Assembly (NCBI GenBank): GCA_963717155.1
Contig: OY970326.1
Location: 2,480,001-2,544,000 of the forward strand
Source of the DNA: G963717155 sp963717155
Lineage (GTDB): Bacteria > Actinomycetota > Thermoleophilia > Gaiellales > JALYLC01
Direction: 5' to 3'
DNA: 64,000 nt
This document shows positions 26,047 through 34,807 of this stretch, piece by piece. Numbering within the stretch: position 1 is the first letter of the stretch; each line of letters starts with the position of its first letter. The translations under genes and the position numbers were made by a program. Below the pieces are notes generated by a model. It made no database searches. It was given only the letters and a program-made list of their open reading frames with translations, and was not told the DNA's origin.

Positions 26047-27642
26047 CTAGCGGATCGTCTGCGCCAGGCCCGCCTGCGTGGCGACCGCGGTTGCCGCCAC
26101 CGGCGGGGGAGGCGGCACGAACGGCGTCGCCTGCTGGCAGACGGTGCCGTCGGGCGGCAGCGTCAGCGTCACGATCTGCGCCACCACGGCGGCGTCGATG
26201 CAGGCCGAGTTGCGGGGGAACGCCGTGTGCCCGTCGCCGACCATCGTGATCATCTCGGCGTTACCGAGCTGCTTCACGAGCCGCCTGGCCCCACGGTAGG
26301 GCGTCGCCGGGTCGTAGGTCGTCGCGACCACGAGCACCTTCGGCGAGCTCGGCGAGGCGCGGAACGGGCCGCGGAACGCGTCGTGCGCGTGGATCGGCCA
26401 CAGCGCGTAGTTCACCTCTACGTAGCCGGTGTTCCAGAAGGTGTGCGTGAACATCCCCCACGCGTTGTCGCCCGCGTCGAGATAGGTCTGGACGTCGGGC
26501 GAGTAGCGCTGCTCGACCGCACCGATGGTGAAGTACCGATCGCCGGCCGGATCGAACGTGCCGTCGGGGTTGCGTCCCCAGAAGCCGTCGGCCAGGTCGC
26601 GAATGCCGGACCCGTCGCCCTTGCTCGCCATGGACAGCGCGCTCGCGAGGGCCGCCCAGCTTCGCTTGCTGTACATCGCGATGGCGGCTGCGGCGTTGAT
26701 GTCGTCACCATCGACCGGCCTCGGATCCGCGTCAGTCGCGGGAACCGGGATCGGCACGATGCTCGCGGTGCTCACGAGCTGGTCGAACGCCGCCCACGGG
26801 TCGGCGCCGCCGAACTGACAGAACGACTGGTACACCGCGCAGGCCTGGAAGAACCTGCCGAGCTCCACCTCGAACGCGGCCGACTGCTCGCGTAGGCCGG
26901 CGCTCGGATTGTTGATGTATGTCCTGGCATCGATCGGGCCGTCGAGCACCATCGCCCGATAGTTGTTCGGGAAGAGGCTCGCGTACGTGGCGCCGAGGAA
27001 GGTGCCATACGAGTAGCCGAAGTAGTTGAGCCTGGCGTCACCCATGGCGGCGCGGATGCCGTCCATGTCGCGTGCGACGTTCGCGGTCGAGACGTAGGGC
27101 AGGATCTCCTTGTTGAGGGAGATGCACTGATGGATGTACGTCTTGTCCTTGGCGATCAGGGCGTCGACGTCGAGGTTCTCGGGCGTCGTGAAGGGCTTCG
27201 AGTAGATGCCCTGGGTCTCCTGGTTCGCCTTGCAGTCGATCGACGGCGTGCTCTGTCCGACACCGCGCGGATCGAACGCGACGAGGTCGAACCTGCTGGT
27301 GATCGCCGGGCCGAAGCGCGCCGCGCCGGTGGCCTGCGTCCTGTCGACTGCGGTGCCGCCCGGTCCGCCGTAGTTGACGAACAACGCGCCGATGCGGTTT
27401 GCCGGATCGCTTGCGGGCAGGCGAGTCACGGCGATCCTGACGAACCCGGCTTGCGGGTTTCCGTAGTCCTTCGGTGCCTTGAACGTCGCGCACTGCCAGC
27501 CGTCGGGCGTGCACGTCTGCCAGTTCAGCGTCTGCCCGCCGTGATGCCGGTCACCTGCGAGTGCCGGCGCGGCGACCAGCGCGAGGCCGAGCGCGGCTCC
27601 CACGACCGCGAGCGCTCGTACGAATCGACGGCGCACGTGCAT
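26047..27642 (-). CDS. secreted alpha/beta hydrolase, tripeptidyl-aminopeptidase type
   Basis: A 531-residue protein from ATG 27642, with GGAGGAG upstream and a Sec signal (MHVRRRFVRALAVVGAALGLALVAAPALAG). Early LFVNYGGPGGTAVD is the oxyanion region; the nucleophile elbow is YFGYSYGTFLGATYA, followed by VLDGPIDARTY. The acid and His lie in the C-terminal TAP-like region (TYDPATPYRGARRLVKQL, MVGDGHTAFPRNSACID). Paired cysteines suit an exported enzyme. Homologues in Streptomyces release N-terminal tripeptides. A PPPPP run stands near the C-terminus. Confidence 0.9.
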   Translation of the reverse strand: MHVRRRFVRALAVVGAALGLALVAAPALAGDRHHGGQTLNWQTCTPDGWQCATFKAPKDYGNPQAGFVRIAVTRLPASDPANRIGALFVNYGGPGGTAVDRTQATGAARFGPAITSRFDLVAFDPRGVGQSTPSIDCKANQETQGIYSKPFTTPENLDVDALIAKDKTYIHQCISLNKEILPYVSTANVARDMDGIRAAMGDARLNYFGYSYGTFLGATYASLFPNNYRAMVLDGPIDARTYINNPSAGLREQSAAFEVELGRFFQACAVYQSFCQFGGADPWAAFDQLVSTASIVPIPVPATDADPRPVDGDDINAAAAIAMYSKRSWAALASALSMASKGDGSGIRDLADGFWGRNPDGTFDPAGDRYFTIGAVEQRYSPDVQTYLDAGDNAWGMFTHTFWNTGYVEVNYALWPIHAHDAFRGPFRASPSSPKVLVVATTYDPATPYRGARRLVKQLGNAEMITMVGDGHTAFPRNSACIDAAVVAQIVTLTLPPDGTVCQQATPFVPPPPPVAATAVATQAGLAQTIR

Positions 27643-27785
27643 GTGCTCCTCCTTCGACAGGCGGACGCCCCCCTGGCGCCCGCAATCTGGAAGTGCGTGT
27701 GAGCTTGAGCTCAAGGGTGTCTTCTAGACGGCTCCGCGCAGGTCTAAACCTGCGCACTAGTCCCTGCCGGTGTTAGCGTTGCCTC

Positions 27786-28424
27786 GTGCTTCCCACGAGC
27801 CATCTGCTCGCGTTCATCGTGACGTCGTGCGTGGTGATCGCGATTCCGGGCCCCAGCGTGATGTTCACCGTCAGCCGGGCACTGACGATCGGTCGACGGG
27901 GCGCACTACTGACCGTCGTCGGCAACGCCGCCGGCGCATACGTACAGATCGTCGCGGTCGCGTTCGGGATCGGCGCGCTGGTCGAGCGCTCGATCCTCGC
28001 GTACACGCTCGTGAAACTGATCGGCGCCGGCTACCTCGTCTACCTCGGAGTGCAGGCGATCCGCCATCGTCGCGCGCTGAACGAGGCAATGGTCGGTCGG
28101 CTCGTGCGGGCGAGGAGCCGCCGGATCGTCGCCGACGGCTTTCTCGTCGGAGTGGCGAACCCGAAGACGATCGTGTTCTTCGTCGCCGCGCTCCCCCAGT
28201 TCGTCGACCGCGGCGCGGGCCACCTCGCCGTGCAACTGCTCATCCTCGGCTCGGTCTTCCCGCTGATCGCCCTGGTCTCCGACAGCGCCTGGGCCGTCGC
28301 AGCGGGCACCGCGCGTACCTGGTTCGCCCGGTCGCCGCGTCGGATGGCCGCGGTCGGCGGCGCCGGGGGCCTCGCGATGATCGGGATCGGCGCGACGTTC
28401 GCAGTCAGCGGCCGCCACGAGTAG
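27786..28424 (+). CDS. LysE/RhtB family amino-acid exporter
   Basis: A 212-residue membrane protein from GTG 27786 with about six helices. The N-terminal IPGPSVMFTVSRALTIGRRGALLTVVGNAAG is the LysE/RhtB signature, and VGVANPKTIVFFVAALPQFV is the second conserved region. The family exports amino acids or homoserine lactones; the substrate is not deducible. It is divergent from the secreted peptidase, which could supply amino acids, but that link is speculative. Its TAG is followed directly by CTA, the stop of the convergent gene. Confidence 0.9.
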   Translation: MLPTSHLLAFIVTSCVVIAIPGPSVMFTVSRALTIGRRGALLTVVGNAAGAYVQIVAVAFGIGALVERSILAYTLVKLIGAGYLVYLGVQAIRHRRALNEAMVGRLVRARSRRIVADGFLVGVANPKTIVFFVAALPQFVDRGAGHLAVQLLILGSVFPLIALVSDSAWAVAAGTARTWFARSPRRMAAVGGAGGLAMIGIGATFAVSGRHE

Positions 28425-29504
28425 CTAGCCGGGCTGTCGCTCGGCCCTCCGCAGCCTGAGGCGCAGGTCGCGGATCGCGGGAATCACGAAGAGCGCCGGC
28501 AGGATCGGCAGCCAGAAGTTGAAGAGCCGGTAGATCACGACGCCTACGAGGGCGGGAACGAACTTCAGACCCATGCCCACGAGCGCGAGCGTGAGCGCGA
28601 GCTCCACGACCCCCGCCCCGCCCGCGGGCAGCGAGCGCCGGGTCAGCACGTAGCCGCCCGAGTAGGCGAGGACGAGCTGCGACACGGAGAGTGGGTCATT
28701 CCCGACGAGCTGCAGCGCCGCCCACAGGCAGAGCAGGTCTCCGGCCCAGTACAGCGCGTTTCCGACGACGCCCGCGCCGTGCTCGCGAGGGCTCACGAGC
28801 AAACCGCGGACGTACGACGCTCCGGCGACGACGTTCGCGAGTCGGCCGCGGATCGCTCCGCTGCGTGGTCGGCTCAGGCGGCGGACGCGGGCCGGCGAGG
28901 TGGCCCACAGCGCGGCGAAGGCGACCGGGACGATCACGAGCGAGGGCAGCGTCGTCGCGTAGCCGGCCCTGCCGTCGAGGTCGAAGAAGAGCAGCGCGGA
29001 AGCGGCGAGAGCCGCGATCGACAGCATCGCGTACTCGAGGAATCCGAGGCCGAGCACGCGCGCGACCGCCTCGCGCCTGTGCGCGCCGCTGGCCCGGAAC
29101 GCCCAGTAGTCGACCGCGAACCCGCCGCTGCCCCTCGTCGCCGCGAACACTCCGAAGCCTCCGACGACGACACGCGCCGAGGTTCCGAGCGTGATGTCGC
29201 CACCGTCGTCGACGCGGGCCATGTCGCGGATCGTGAGCATGTACCCCCCATAGGCCGCGACCTCGCCGATGAAGCAGACCACGAGCCAGGCCCAGGCATG
29301 CGGCGCGAACACCAGGCGCAGCACCGACGGCCAGCCAGCGTAGGAGCAGAGCACGAGGACCGTGCCGATCGTGGCGCCCGCCGCGGCGAGCACGACCACG
29401 AGGGGCTTCTCGTCGAGCCACAGCACGCCGGATCGCACCCGATCGCGGAGCCTGGCAGCGGCTCGGCGCGCGCGTGCGCGCGGCGCAGTCATGGCTCGAT
29501 GCAT
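28425..29504 (-). CDS. lysylphosphatidylglycerol synthase TM region (UPF0104) protein
   Basis: About 359 residues from ATG 29504 (another ATG at 29492). A basic N-terminus is followed by about eight hydrophobic helices. GGFGVFAATRGSGGFAVDYWAFRASGAHRREAVARVLGLGFLEY and SLPAGGAGVVELALTLALVGMG are typical of the flippase half of MprF-like and DUF2156-independent proteins. It lacks the cytoplasmic aminoacyl-transferase domain, so it probably moves a lipid or glycolipid across the membrane rather than synthesising lysyl-PG. Confidence 0.82.
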   Translation of the reverse strand: MHRAMTAPRARARRAAARLRDRVRSGVLWLDEKPLVVVLAAAGATIGTVLVLCSYAGWPSVLRLVFAPHAWAWLVVCFIGEVAAYGGYMLTIRDMARVDDGGDITLGTSARVVVGGFGVFAATRGSGGFAVDYWAFRASGAHRREAVARVLGLGFLEYAMLSIAALAASALLFFDLDGRAGYATTLPSLVIVPVAFAALWATSPARVRRLSRPRSGAIRGRLANVVAGASYVRGLLVSPREHGAGVVGNALYWAGDLLCLWAALQLVGNDPLSVSQLVLAYSGGYVLTRRSLPAGGAGVVELALTLALVGMGLKFVPALVGVVIYRLFNFWLPILPALFVIPAIRDLRLRLRRAERQPG

Positions 29505-29571
29505 GGGCGGTCGTGCCCCGATCCCGCGTCGTTCACACCTCACCCTCGGGCGCGTCGGTATCCTCGGCCGG

Positions 29572-29694
29572 GTGGGGCCGCAGTCGCTCGAAGACGTCGG
29601 CTCGCTGCTGGATGCTCCCTCGGCGGCCGTGCTGACGACCACGCGCAAGGACGGGACTCCGCTCACCTCGCCCGTCTGGAACGCGTCGCGCTGC
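29572..29694 (+). pseudogene. truncated PPOX-type flavoprotein remnant
   Basis: From GTG 29572 the frame reads VGPQSLEDVGSLLDAPSAAVLTTTRKDGTPLTSPVW, the first strand pair of pyridoxamine-phosphate-oxidase/F420-dependent proteins; compare the intact paralogues at 31973-32410 and 63250-63651. Similarity ends abruptly near 29684-29694 and the next bases are less GC-rich and unrelated. The FMN/F420-binding remainder is absent. This is a 5' gene fragment in the 338-base space between the UPF0104 gene and the His/Met-rich secreted protein; the rest of that space shows nothing clear. Confidence 0.55.
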
Positions 29695-29842
29695 CGGCCC
29701 AAAGATAGGCAATCGCACGATCGCGAAATAGGCACTTCCTCCGATATGCCGGCCCTTGCTCCCCGTCACGCTGTCCGCGGCGGCGGATCGCGGGACGGGC
29801 GCGACTGCCGACTCAACTCGGCACCGGATCGAAGGAGAAGTC

Positions 29843-30494
29843 ATGCGAATCGTTGGAACGATCGCGGTCTCGGCCGCGGTCATACTCGGAGTCGCTGCAG
29901 CAACAGCTGCGGCGGTCGTACACACCCATTCAGACGTCCCGCCCGGCGGCGCACACGGCGTTGGCACCGACATGCAGATGTCGATGTCGATGTCCATGGC
30001 CCCGGCAACGGCCGACCTGCCGGCGCTGCAGCTCGCACATGCGCGGATCGCGACGGCGAGGTACGCCGGAGATCTCAACGCGGCCAAGAAGGCCGGGTAC
30101 GAGATCCTCACGCAGCAGATCGCCGGGATGGGGTACCACTTCATCAACCCGAGCGTCAAGGGCTTCGACGTCCGCAAGCCCCCGATCCTCGTGTACGAGC
30201 GGCACGGCGCTCGCTGGCAGCTCGGCGCGCTCGAGTGGGTGTTTCCCACGAAGCCCGCGACACCTCCCCTGAAGGGCGCGACGTACGGATCGTTCCCGGC
30301 GGCGTGCCACTACAAGGACGGGACGTTCGTGCCGGAGCCGAGCGCGGACAGCTGTGCCGCGACCAGCCCCAAGTCCGGGCTCCGCGTTCAACTTCTGGCA
30401 CCCGGCGCTCGTGACCATGCACGTCTGGATCTGGTATCCGAACCCGGCCGGCCTGTATGCGAGCATGAATCCGCTCGTGCACTCGTTCAGCTGA
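29843..30494 (+). CDS. secreted Met/His-containing protein of unknown function, frameshifted
   Basis: Starts at ATG 29843 with GAAGGAGA three bases upstream. A Sec signal (MRIVGTIAVSAAVILGVAAATAAAVV) is followed by HTHSDVPPGGAHGVGTDMQMSMSMSM, a Met/His-rich segment that could bind copper. The body has GMGYHFINPSVKGFDV, PPILVYE and ALEWVFP. The frame breaks in GGG at 30377-30379; deleting one G restores GSAFNFWHPALVTMHVWIWYPNP and a natural stop at 30492-30494, giving about 216 residues. The His/Trp-rich end supports the repair. I cannot name the family; metal binding is inference. Confidence 0.75.
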
Positions 30495-30501
30495 ACCCGA
30501 A

Positions 30502-30529
30502 CGGGGCGCGCCGGTCGCGGCGCGCCCCG
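30502..30529. terminator. hairpin terminator
   Basis: A perfect 11-bp inverted repeat (CGGGGCGCGCC / GGCGCGCCCCG) with a 6-base loop starts eight bases after the stop of the secreted Met/His protein. There is no U-tract. It separates that gene from the VOC gene downstream and its position supports the repaired stop at 30494. Confidence 0.75.
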
Positions 30530-30616
30530 CGTCTCCCCGAGACCGATGATTCGCCGGTGACGCAGCGGTCAGTATCCGTGCAGGCCCAACACGCCAAGCC
30601 ACAGGAGCTGTGTCGC

Positions 30617-31090
30617 ATGCCCCGAATCACGCCCAATCTCTGGTTCGACACCGAGGGCGAGGAAGCCGCCCGGTTCTACGTCTCGCTGTTTCCGAACTCG
30701 CGGATCACCAACGTCGCCCACTACGGCGAGGCCGGGCCGGGCCCTGCAGGCACCGTTCTCTCGGTGCAGTTCGTGCTCGACGGCCAGGAGTTCACGGCGA
30801 TCAACGGCGGCCCGATGTTCAAGTTCAACGAGGCCATCTCCCTGTCGATCGACTGCGCCGATCAGGACGAGGTCGACCACTACTGGTCGCAGCTCACCGA
30901 GGGTGGCAGCGAGGGCCCGTGCGGATGGCTGAAGGACAGGTACGGGCTGTCCTGGCAGGTGATTCCGGCGGCGCTCCCCAAGCTGCTGAGCGACCCGGAC
31001 GGTGACCGCGCCCAGCGGGCCATGAAGGCGATGCTCGGCATGCAGAAGATCGATGTCGCAGCGCTCTACGCGGCAGCAGACGAGACCTGA
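30617..31090 (+). CDS. VOC family protein, PhnB-like
   Basis: A 157-residue protein from ATG 30617 with AGGAG nine bases upstream. MPRITPNLWFDTEGEEAARFYVSLFPNSRI, VQFVLDGQEFTAINGGP and the C-terminal RYGLSWQVIPAALPKLLSDPD are typical of the 3-demethylubiquinone-9 methyltransferase-like (PhnB) subgroup of glyoxalase-fold proteins. These small dimers have mostly unknown roles. It is preceded by a terminator and followed by a convergent gene, so it is probably transcribed alone. Confidence 0.9.
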   Translation: MPRITPNLWFDTEGEEAARFYVSLFPNSRITNVAHYGEAGPGPAGTVLSVQFVLDGQEFTAINGGPMFKFNEAISLSIDCADQDEVDHYWSQLTEGGSEGPCGWLKDRYGLSWQVIPAALPKLLSDPDGDRAQRAMKAMLGMQKIDVAALYAAADET

Positions 31091-31096
31091 CCCGGG

Positions 31097-31991
31097 TCAG
31101 CTGCCATCTGGAAAGCCGCCCCGATGCAACACCATCGGGAAGTCCGGCAGCGTCTCCGGCGTGCGGACGGATGCCCGCCACCCGTCGGCATACGGCCTGG
31201 CAGGAGGAGCCTTCGCGACACGCTCGAGCGCATCGCGAAGGCTTCCGATCTCCCGCTCGCGGAAGCGGGCATCCCAGCGCTCCTCGACGACGCCGAGCAG
31301 TCGGCGATCGGCTTCCCGGGGATCGCGGCCCGATGGCGTCAGGCGCACGACCTTCCCGCGTCCGCCGGCCGGGCGCGCCGATCGCGAGCGAGACGTTCGA
31401 CTCGCGCTCGTACTCGAGGGCGAACGCGAGCAGCACGCGCGAGAGCAGGTCCGCAAGCGAGAGGTCGGCGACCGGCTCGTCCGGGGCGTCCTTCACGCCT
31501 CGGTGAACCGTGTTGACGAGCCCGTAGGCAAGGATCGGAAGGGAGTCGGGAAGGCCGGGGTCGAGCTGACCCACGACCGCTCGCAGCGAGCCGCGGAGCT
31601 GGTCGATCGAGTTCTTGCCCAGACGCCCCTCCCATCTCTGCTCGATGACCTCGGGGAGCGCGCGCCACAGCTCCTGCGCCCGGCGCCCGGCGTTGGTCGC
31701 GCGAACCAGCCCGTCCGGCCCGACCGCGACGTACCCCCAGCGCTGCATGCCATTGAGGTTCGTGGTCGTACGCGCGAGCCGCTCGAGCTCGCGGACCGTC
31801 ACGCCGGCATCCGGGACGAAGCGCATGCAGGTCGACCACATCGCCAGCGACACGAGCCAGGGATCGCCGCGCGAGGCCGCCCGTTTCGAGCTCGTGCGGT
31901 GCGGCATCTGCCGCTCGAACTCGTTGTCGAGCTCGATCGTGAACGCGACGAGCGCGTGCGACAGCAGCGTCGCTAGTGGGAGCCGGCCCAC
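31097..31991 (-). CDS. winged-helix (MarR-like) protein with an internal duplication, frameshifted
   Basis: Begins at GTG 31991 inside the end of the upstream PPOX gene. Residues about 5-120 contain SHALVAFTIELDNEFERQ, a DNA-binding-like region (GVTVRELERLARTTTNLNGMQRWGYV) and NAGRRAQELWRALPEVIEQRWEGRLG. A second, shorter copy follows: LSRVLLAFALEYERESN, KVVRLTPSGRDPREADRRLLGVVEERWDARF. The frame breaks near 31379; removing one G gives SLAIARPAGGRGKVVRL and a stop at 31097. Total about 297 residues. It resembles a transcription factor of MarR type, but the second copy lacks a clear recognition helix. It may control the PPOX/AKR genes with which it forms an operon. Confidence 0.65.
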
Positions 31992-32410
31992 GGGCCGTTG
32001 CCGTGCCAGCGCTCGGGCGTGATGCGCATGATGTAGCCCTCCGGGAGGTTGTCGCCCGAGGGGAACGTCGAGCCCGGCCCGATGTACACCTGCGCCAGCC
32101 GTCGCAGGAGGGCGGCGGCACCACCCTCGGTGATCCGCGCGGTTCCGACGATCGCGATGTACTGCAGCAGGTCGCGGTCGCCGATCTCGGACGACTCGAA
32201 CGTGATCGCGACGCGCGGGTCCCGGCGGACGTTCTTCACCTTCTGGCGCAGCGACATCGACGCGACGCAGAGCTCGTCGTCCTCGACTCCGACCCACACG
32301 AGCGACACCTGCGGCGAGCCGTCCTCGTTGACCGTCACGAGGTGCCCGTGCGCCCCCGACTCGATCAGCGCAACTGCGGACTCGGGGAGCTTCGCCACGA
32401 CGGCGCGCAC
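31973..32410 (-). CDS. PPOX class (F420/FMN-dependent) flavoprotein
   Basis: A 145-residue split-barrel protein from GTG. GAHGHLVTVNEDGSPQVSLVWVGVEDDELCVASM and KVKNVRRDPRVAITFES are the usual pyridoxamine-phosphate-oxidase-like strands. ITPERWHGNGPWAGSH ends it. In actinobacteria this group includes F420-dependent reductases and biliverdin/quinone reductases; the cofactor cannot be told from the sequence. It lies one base from the aldo/keto reductase upstream and overlaps the winged-helix gene downstream, so the three are cotranscribed. Confidence 0.87.
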   Translation of the reverse strand: MRAVVAKLPESAVALIESGAHGHLVTVNEDGSPQVSLVWVGVEDDELCVASMSLRQKVKNVRRDPRVAITFESSEIGDRDLLQYIAIVGTARITEGGAAALLRRLAQVYIGPGSTFPSGDNLPEGYIMRITPERWHGNGPWAGSH

Positions 32411-32411
32411 G

Positions 32412-33248
32412 CTACCACCACGGGGTCTCGTGGGCCCGGTCCGAGCCGCCCGTCCGGTCGAGCGCGTCGAGCTCCGCCATATCCGCCGCGGAGAGCGTGA
32501 AGTCGAAGATCGCCGCGTTCTCGATCTGGCGCTCCAGATGGTTCGACTTCGGGATGACGACGAAGCCCTTCTGGAGGCCCCAGCGGAGCATGACCTGCGA
32601 GGGCGTCCGCCCCACCCGCTCCGCCACGTCGGCGAGCACCGGGTCGGCGAGGTCGCGGCCTCGGGTCAGGGGGCTGTACGCCTCGATCGCGATGTCCCGC
32701 GCGCGGCACGCCTCGACGAGGCGCCGCCTGTACGCGAACGGGTTGAGCTGAAGCTGGTCGACGGCGGGCGGGACGGTCGCAATCGCGAGCACCGCGTCGA
32801 GATCGGCGGCCGCGAAGTTGCTGACGCCGATCGCCCGCGCGAGGCCGCGCGCGTGGACGCGCTCCATCGCGGGCCAGGCCCAGGTCGGATCACGGCGCGG
32901 GTCGTGGATCAGATACAGGTCCATGTGGTCGAGCCCGAGCTTCTCGAGGCTGCGCTCGGCCTCGAGCTCGGCGTCCGCACGTCCGGGGAAGAACTTCGTG
33001 GTGACGAAGATCTCCTCGCGCGGCACGCCGCTCGCGCGGATGCCCGCGCCGACGGCTCGCTCGTTCTCGTAGCCCTGCGCCGTGTCGACGTGGCGGTATC
33101 CCGCCTCGAGCGCTCCGGCGATGATCCTCTCGCCCGTGCTGCCGGGGTCGACCTCCCACACCCCGAGGCCGAGACGGGGAAGCCAGACACCGGGCGCGAT
33201 CTCGATCGAACGGGCTGCGTCACCTTCGACGCCGGACTGTTCGGACAT
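32412..33248 (-). CDS. aldo/keto reductase (diketo-gluconate reductase-like)
   Basis: A 278-residue TIM-barrel reductase. The tetrad is visible as Asp and Tyr in HVDTAQGYENE, Lys in FVTTKFF, and His in DLYLIHDP; GVSNFAAADL and VVIPKSNHLERQIENAAIFDF are the NADPH-binding signatures of the AKR5 type. It is the first gene of a three-gene minus-strand unit and is divergent from an MFS exporter across 128 bases. Confidence 0.92.
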   Translation of the reverse strand: MSEQSGVEGDAARSIEIAPGVWLPRLGLGVWEVDPGSTGERIIAGALEAGYRHVDTAQGYENERAVGAGIRASGVPREEIFVTTKFFPGRADAELEAERSLEKLGLDHMDLYLIHDPRRDPTWAWPAMERVHARGLARAIGVSNFAAADLDAVLAIATVPPAVDQLQLNPFAYRRRLVEACRARDIAIEAYSPLTRGRDLADPVLADVAERVGRTPSQVMLRWGLQKGFVVIPKSNHLERQIENAAIFDFTLSAADMAELDALDRTGGSDRAHETPWW

Positions 33249-33376
33249 ACGTCGGCCTCATCCTTCTCGGAGTGCCTCGGCGCATCCCCTCGCCGAGTCT
33301 GGAATAGGATATCCAATACGATTTCTCTCCTGCCGCAGTCGGGAGCGGCAGCCATGTCGAGCACGAAGGAGCGCGC

Positions 33377-34807
33377 GTGCGGCAGAGCAGCGACCGTTCG
33401 TCGCGCAGCGGCATGCTCCTCGGCGTCCTCATGCTCGCAGGCAGTGGCTACTCGCTCGTGCAGTCGTTGGTGGTCCCGGCGCTCCCGACGCTCCAGCTCC
33501 GGCTCGACACGACTCCGACGGGCGCGACCTGGGTCTTCACCGCGTTCCTGCTCTCGTCGGCCGTGGCCACACCTCTCGCGGGCCGACTCGGCGACATGTT
33601 CGGCCGTCGACGGGTCCTCCTCGGCACGCTCGCCGCACTCTCGCTCGGAATCCTCGTCGCGGCGCTCACCGCCTCGCTCGCCGTGATGCTCGTCGCGCGC
33701 ACGGTGCAGGGCCTCGGAGGGGCGATCTTCCCGCTCGCCTTCGGGATCATCCGCGACGAGTTCGACGGGGGCGACGTGGCCCGCGGGACGGCGTGGATGT
33801 CGGCCGTGCTCGGAGGCGGCGGCGTGCTCGGGATCGTGCTGGCCGGGCCGATCCTCCAGCACCTCTCCTACCACTGGCTGTTCTGGGTCCCACTCGTGGT
33901 CGTCGTCGCGAGCGGGATCGCCGCGTACCTCGTGGTGCCCGACCGACCCGGACAGCGCGACGGCGGCGTCTCCTGGCCGGCCGCGCTGCTGCTCGCCGGA
34001 TGGCTCATCTGCCTGCTCGTCGCGGTCAGCCAGGGGCCCGCCTGGGGCTGGTCGTCAACGCGGGTCGTCGTGCTGTTCGTGTCGTCCATGCTGCTGCTCG
34101 TCGCGTGGATCAACGTGGAGGAGCGCTCGAGCGTGCCGCTGGTCGACCTGCAGATGCTGCGCATCCGGGGCGTGTGGACGACGAACGCCGCCGCCGTGCT
34201 CGTGGGCTGGGGCACCTACAGCGCATTCGTGCTGATCCCCGAGCACGTCGAGGCACCGATCAGCACGGGCGGCTTCGGGGCCTCGGTCGCGACGGCGGGG
34301 CTCTACCTGGTGCCGTGGACCGGCGCAGTTGCAGTGGCGAGCGCGCTGAGCGGCCGCCTGTCCGCGCGGTTCGGCTCGCGCATGCCGCTGATCATCGGTA
34401 CGGCGACCGCCACGGCAGGGTTCGGGTGGTTGATCGTGCAGCACGGCCACCCGTGGCAGATCATCGTGGCGTCGACGCTGCTGGGGGCGGGAACCGGCTT
34501 CGCCTTCGCGTCGATGGTGAACCTCGTGATCGAGAACGTGCCGCCCGAGCAGACGGGCATCGCGACGGGCATGCACGTCCTGATGCGGACGCTCGGCGGG
34601 GCGATCGGCGTGCAGGTCGCCGCGAGCATCCTCTCGTCCACCGCGGTCGCCGGCGGCCTGCCCAGCGAGCGCGGGTACGAGATCGCGTTCGTCATCGGAA
34701 CCATCGCGCTCGCGCTCTCGACGGTGGCGGCGTTTGCCGCGCCGGGCGACAGCAGGCGCGCGGCGCCGCTGGTCCCGCTCGCCTCCTACTCCAGAAAGGC
34801 CCCGTGA
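33377..34807 (+). CDS. MFS exporter, DHA2 family
   Basis: A 476-residue transporter from GTG 33377 with GAAGGAG six bases upstream. Fourteen helices are likely. VVPALPTLQLRLDTTPTGATWVFTAFLLSSAVATPLAGRLGDMFGRRRVL carries the DHA2 helix 1-2 region and motif A. ARTVQGLGGAIFPLAFGII fits motif B/C. It overlaps the next aldo/keto reductase (TGATG), suggesting that export and carbonyl reduction are coupled. A near-palindrome GGATATCC with AT-rich flanks at 33306-33313 marks the divergent promoter region. Confidence 0.9.
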   Translation: MRQSSDRSSRSGMLLGVLMLAGSGYSLVQSLVVPALPTLQLRLDTTPTGATWVFTAFLLSSAVATPLAGRLGDMFGRRRVLLGTLAALSLGILVAALTASLAVMLVARTVQGLGGAIFPLAFGIIRDEFDGGDVARGTAWMSAVLGGGGVLGIVLAGPILQHLSYHWLFWVPLVVVVASGIAAYLVVPDRPGQRDGGVSWPAALLLAGWLICLLVAVSQGPAWGWSSTRVVVLFVSSMLLLVAWINVEERSSVPLVDLQMLRIRGVWTTNAAAVLVGWGTYSAFVLIPEHVEAPISTGGFGASVATAGLYLVPWTGAVAVASALSGRLSARFGSRMPLIIGTATATAGFGWLIVQHGHPWQIIVASTLLGAGTGFAFASMVNLVIENVPPEQTGIATGMHVLMRTLGGAIGVQVAASILSSTAVAGGLPSERGYEIAFVIGTIALALSTVAAFAAPGDSRRAAPLVPLASYSRKAP

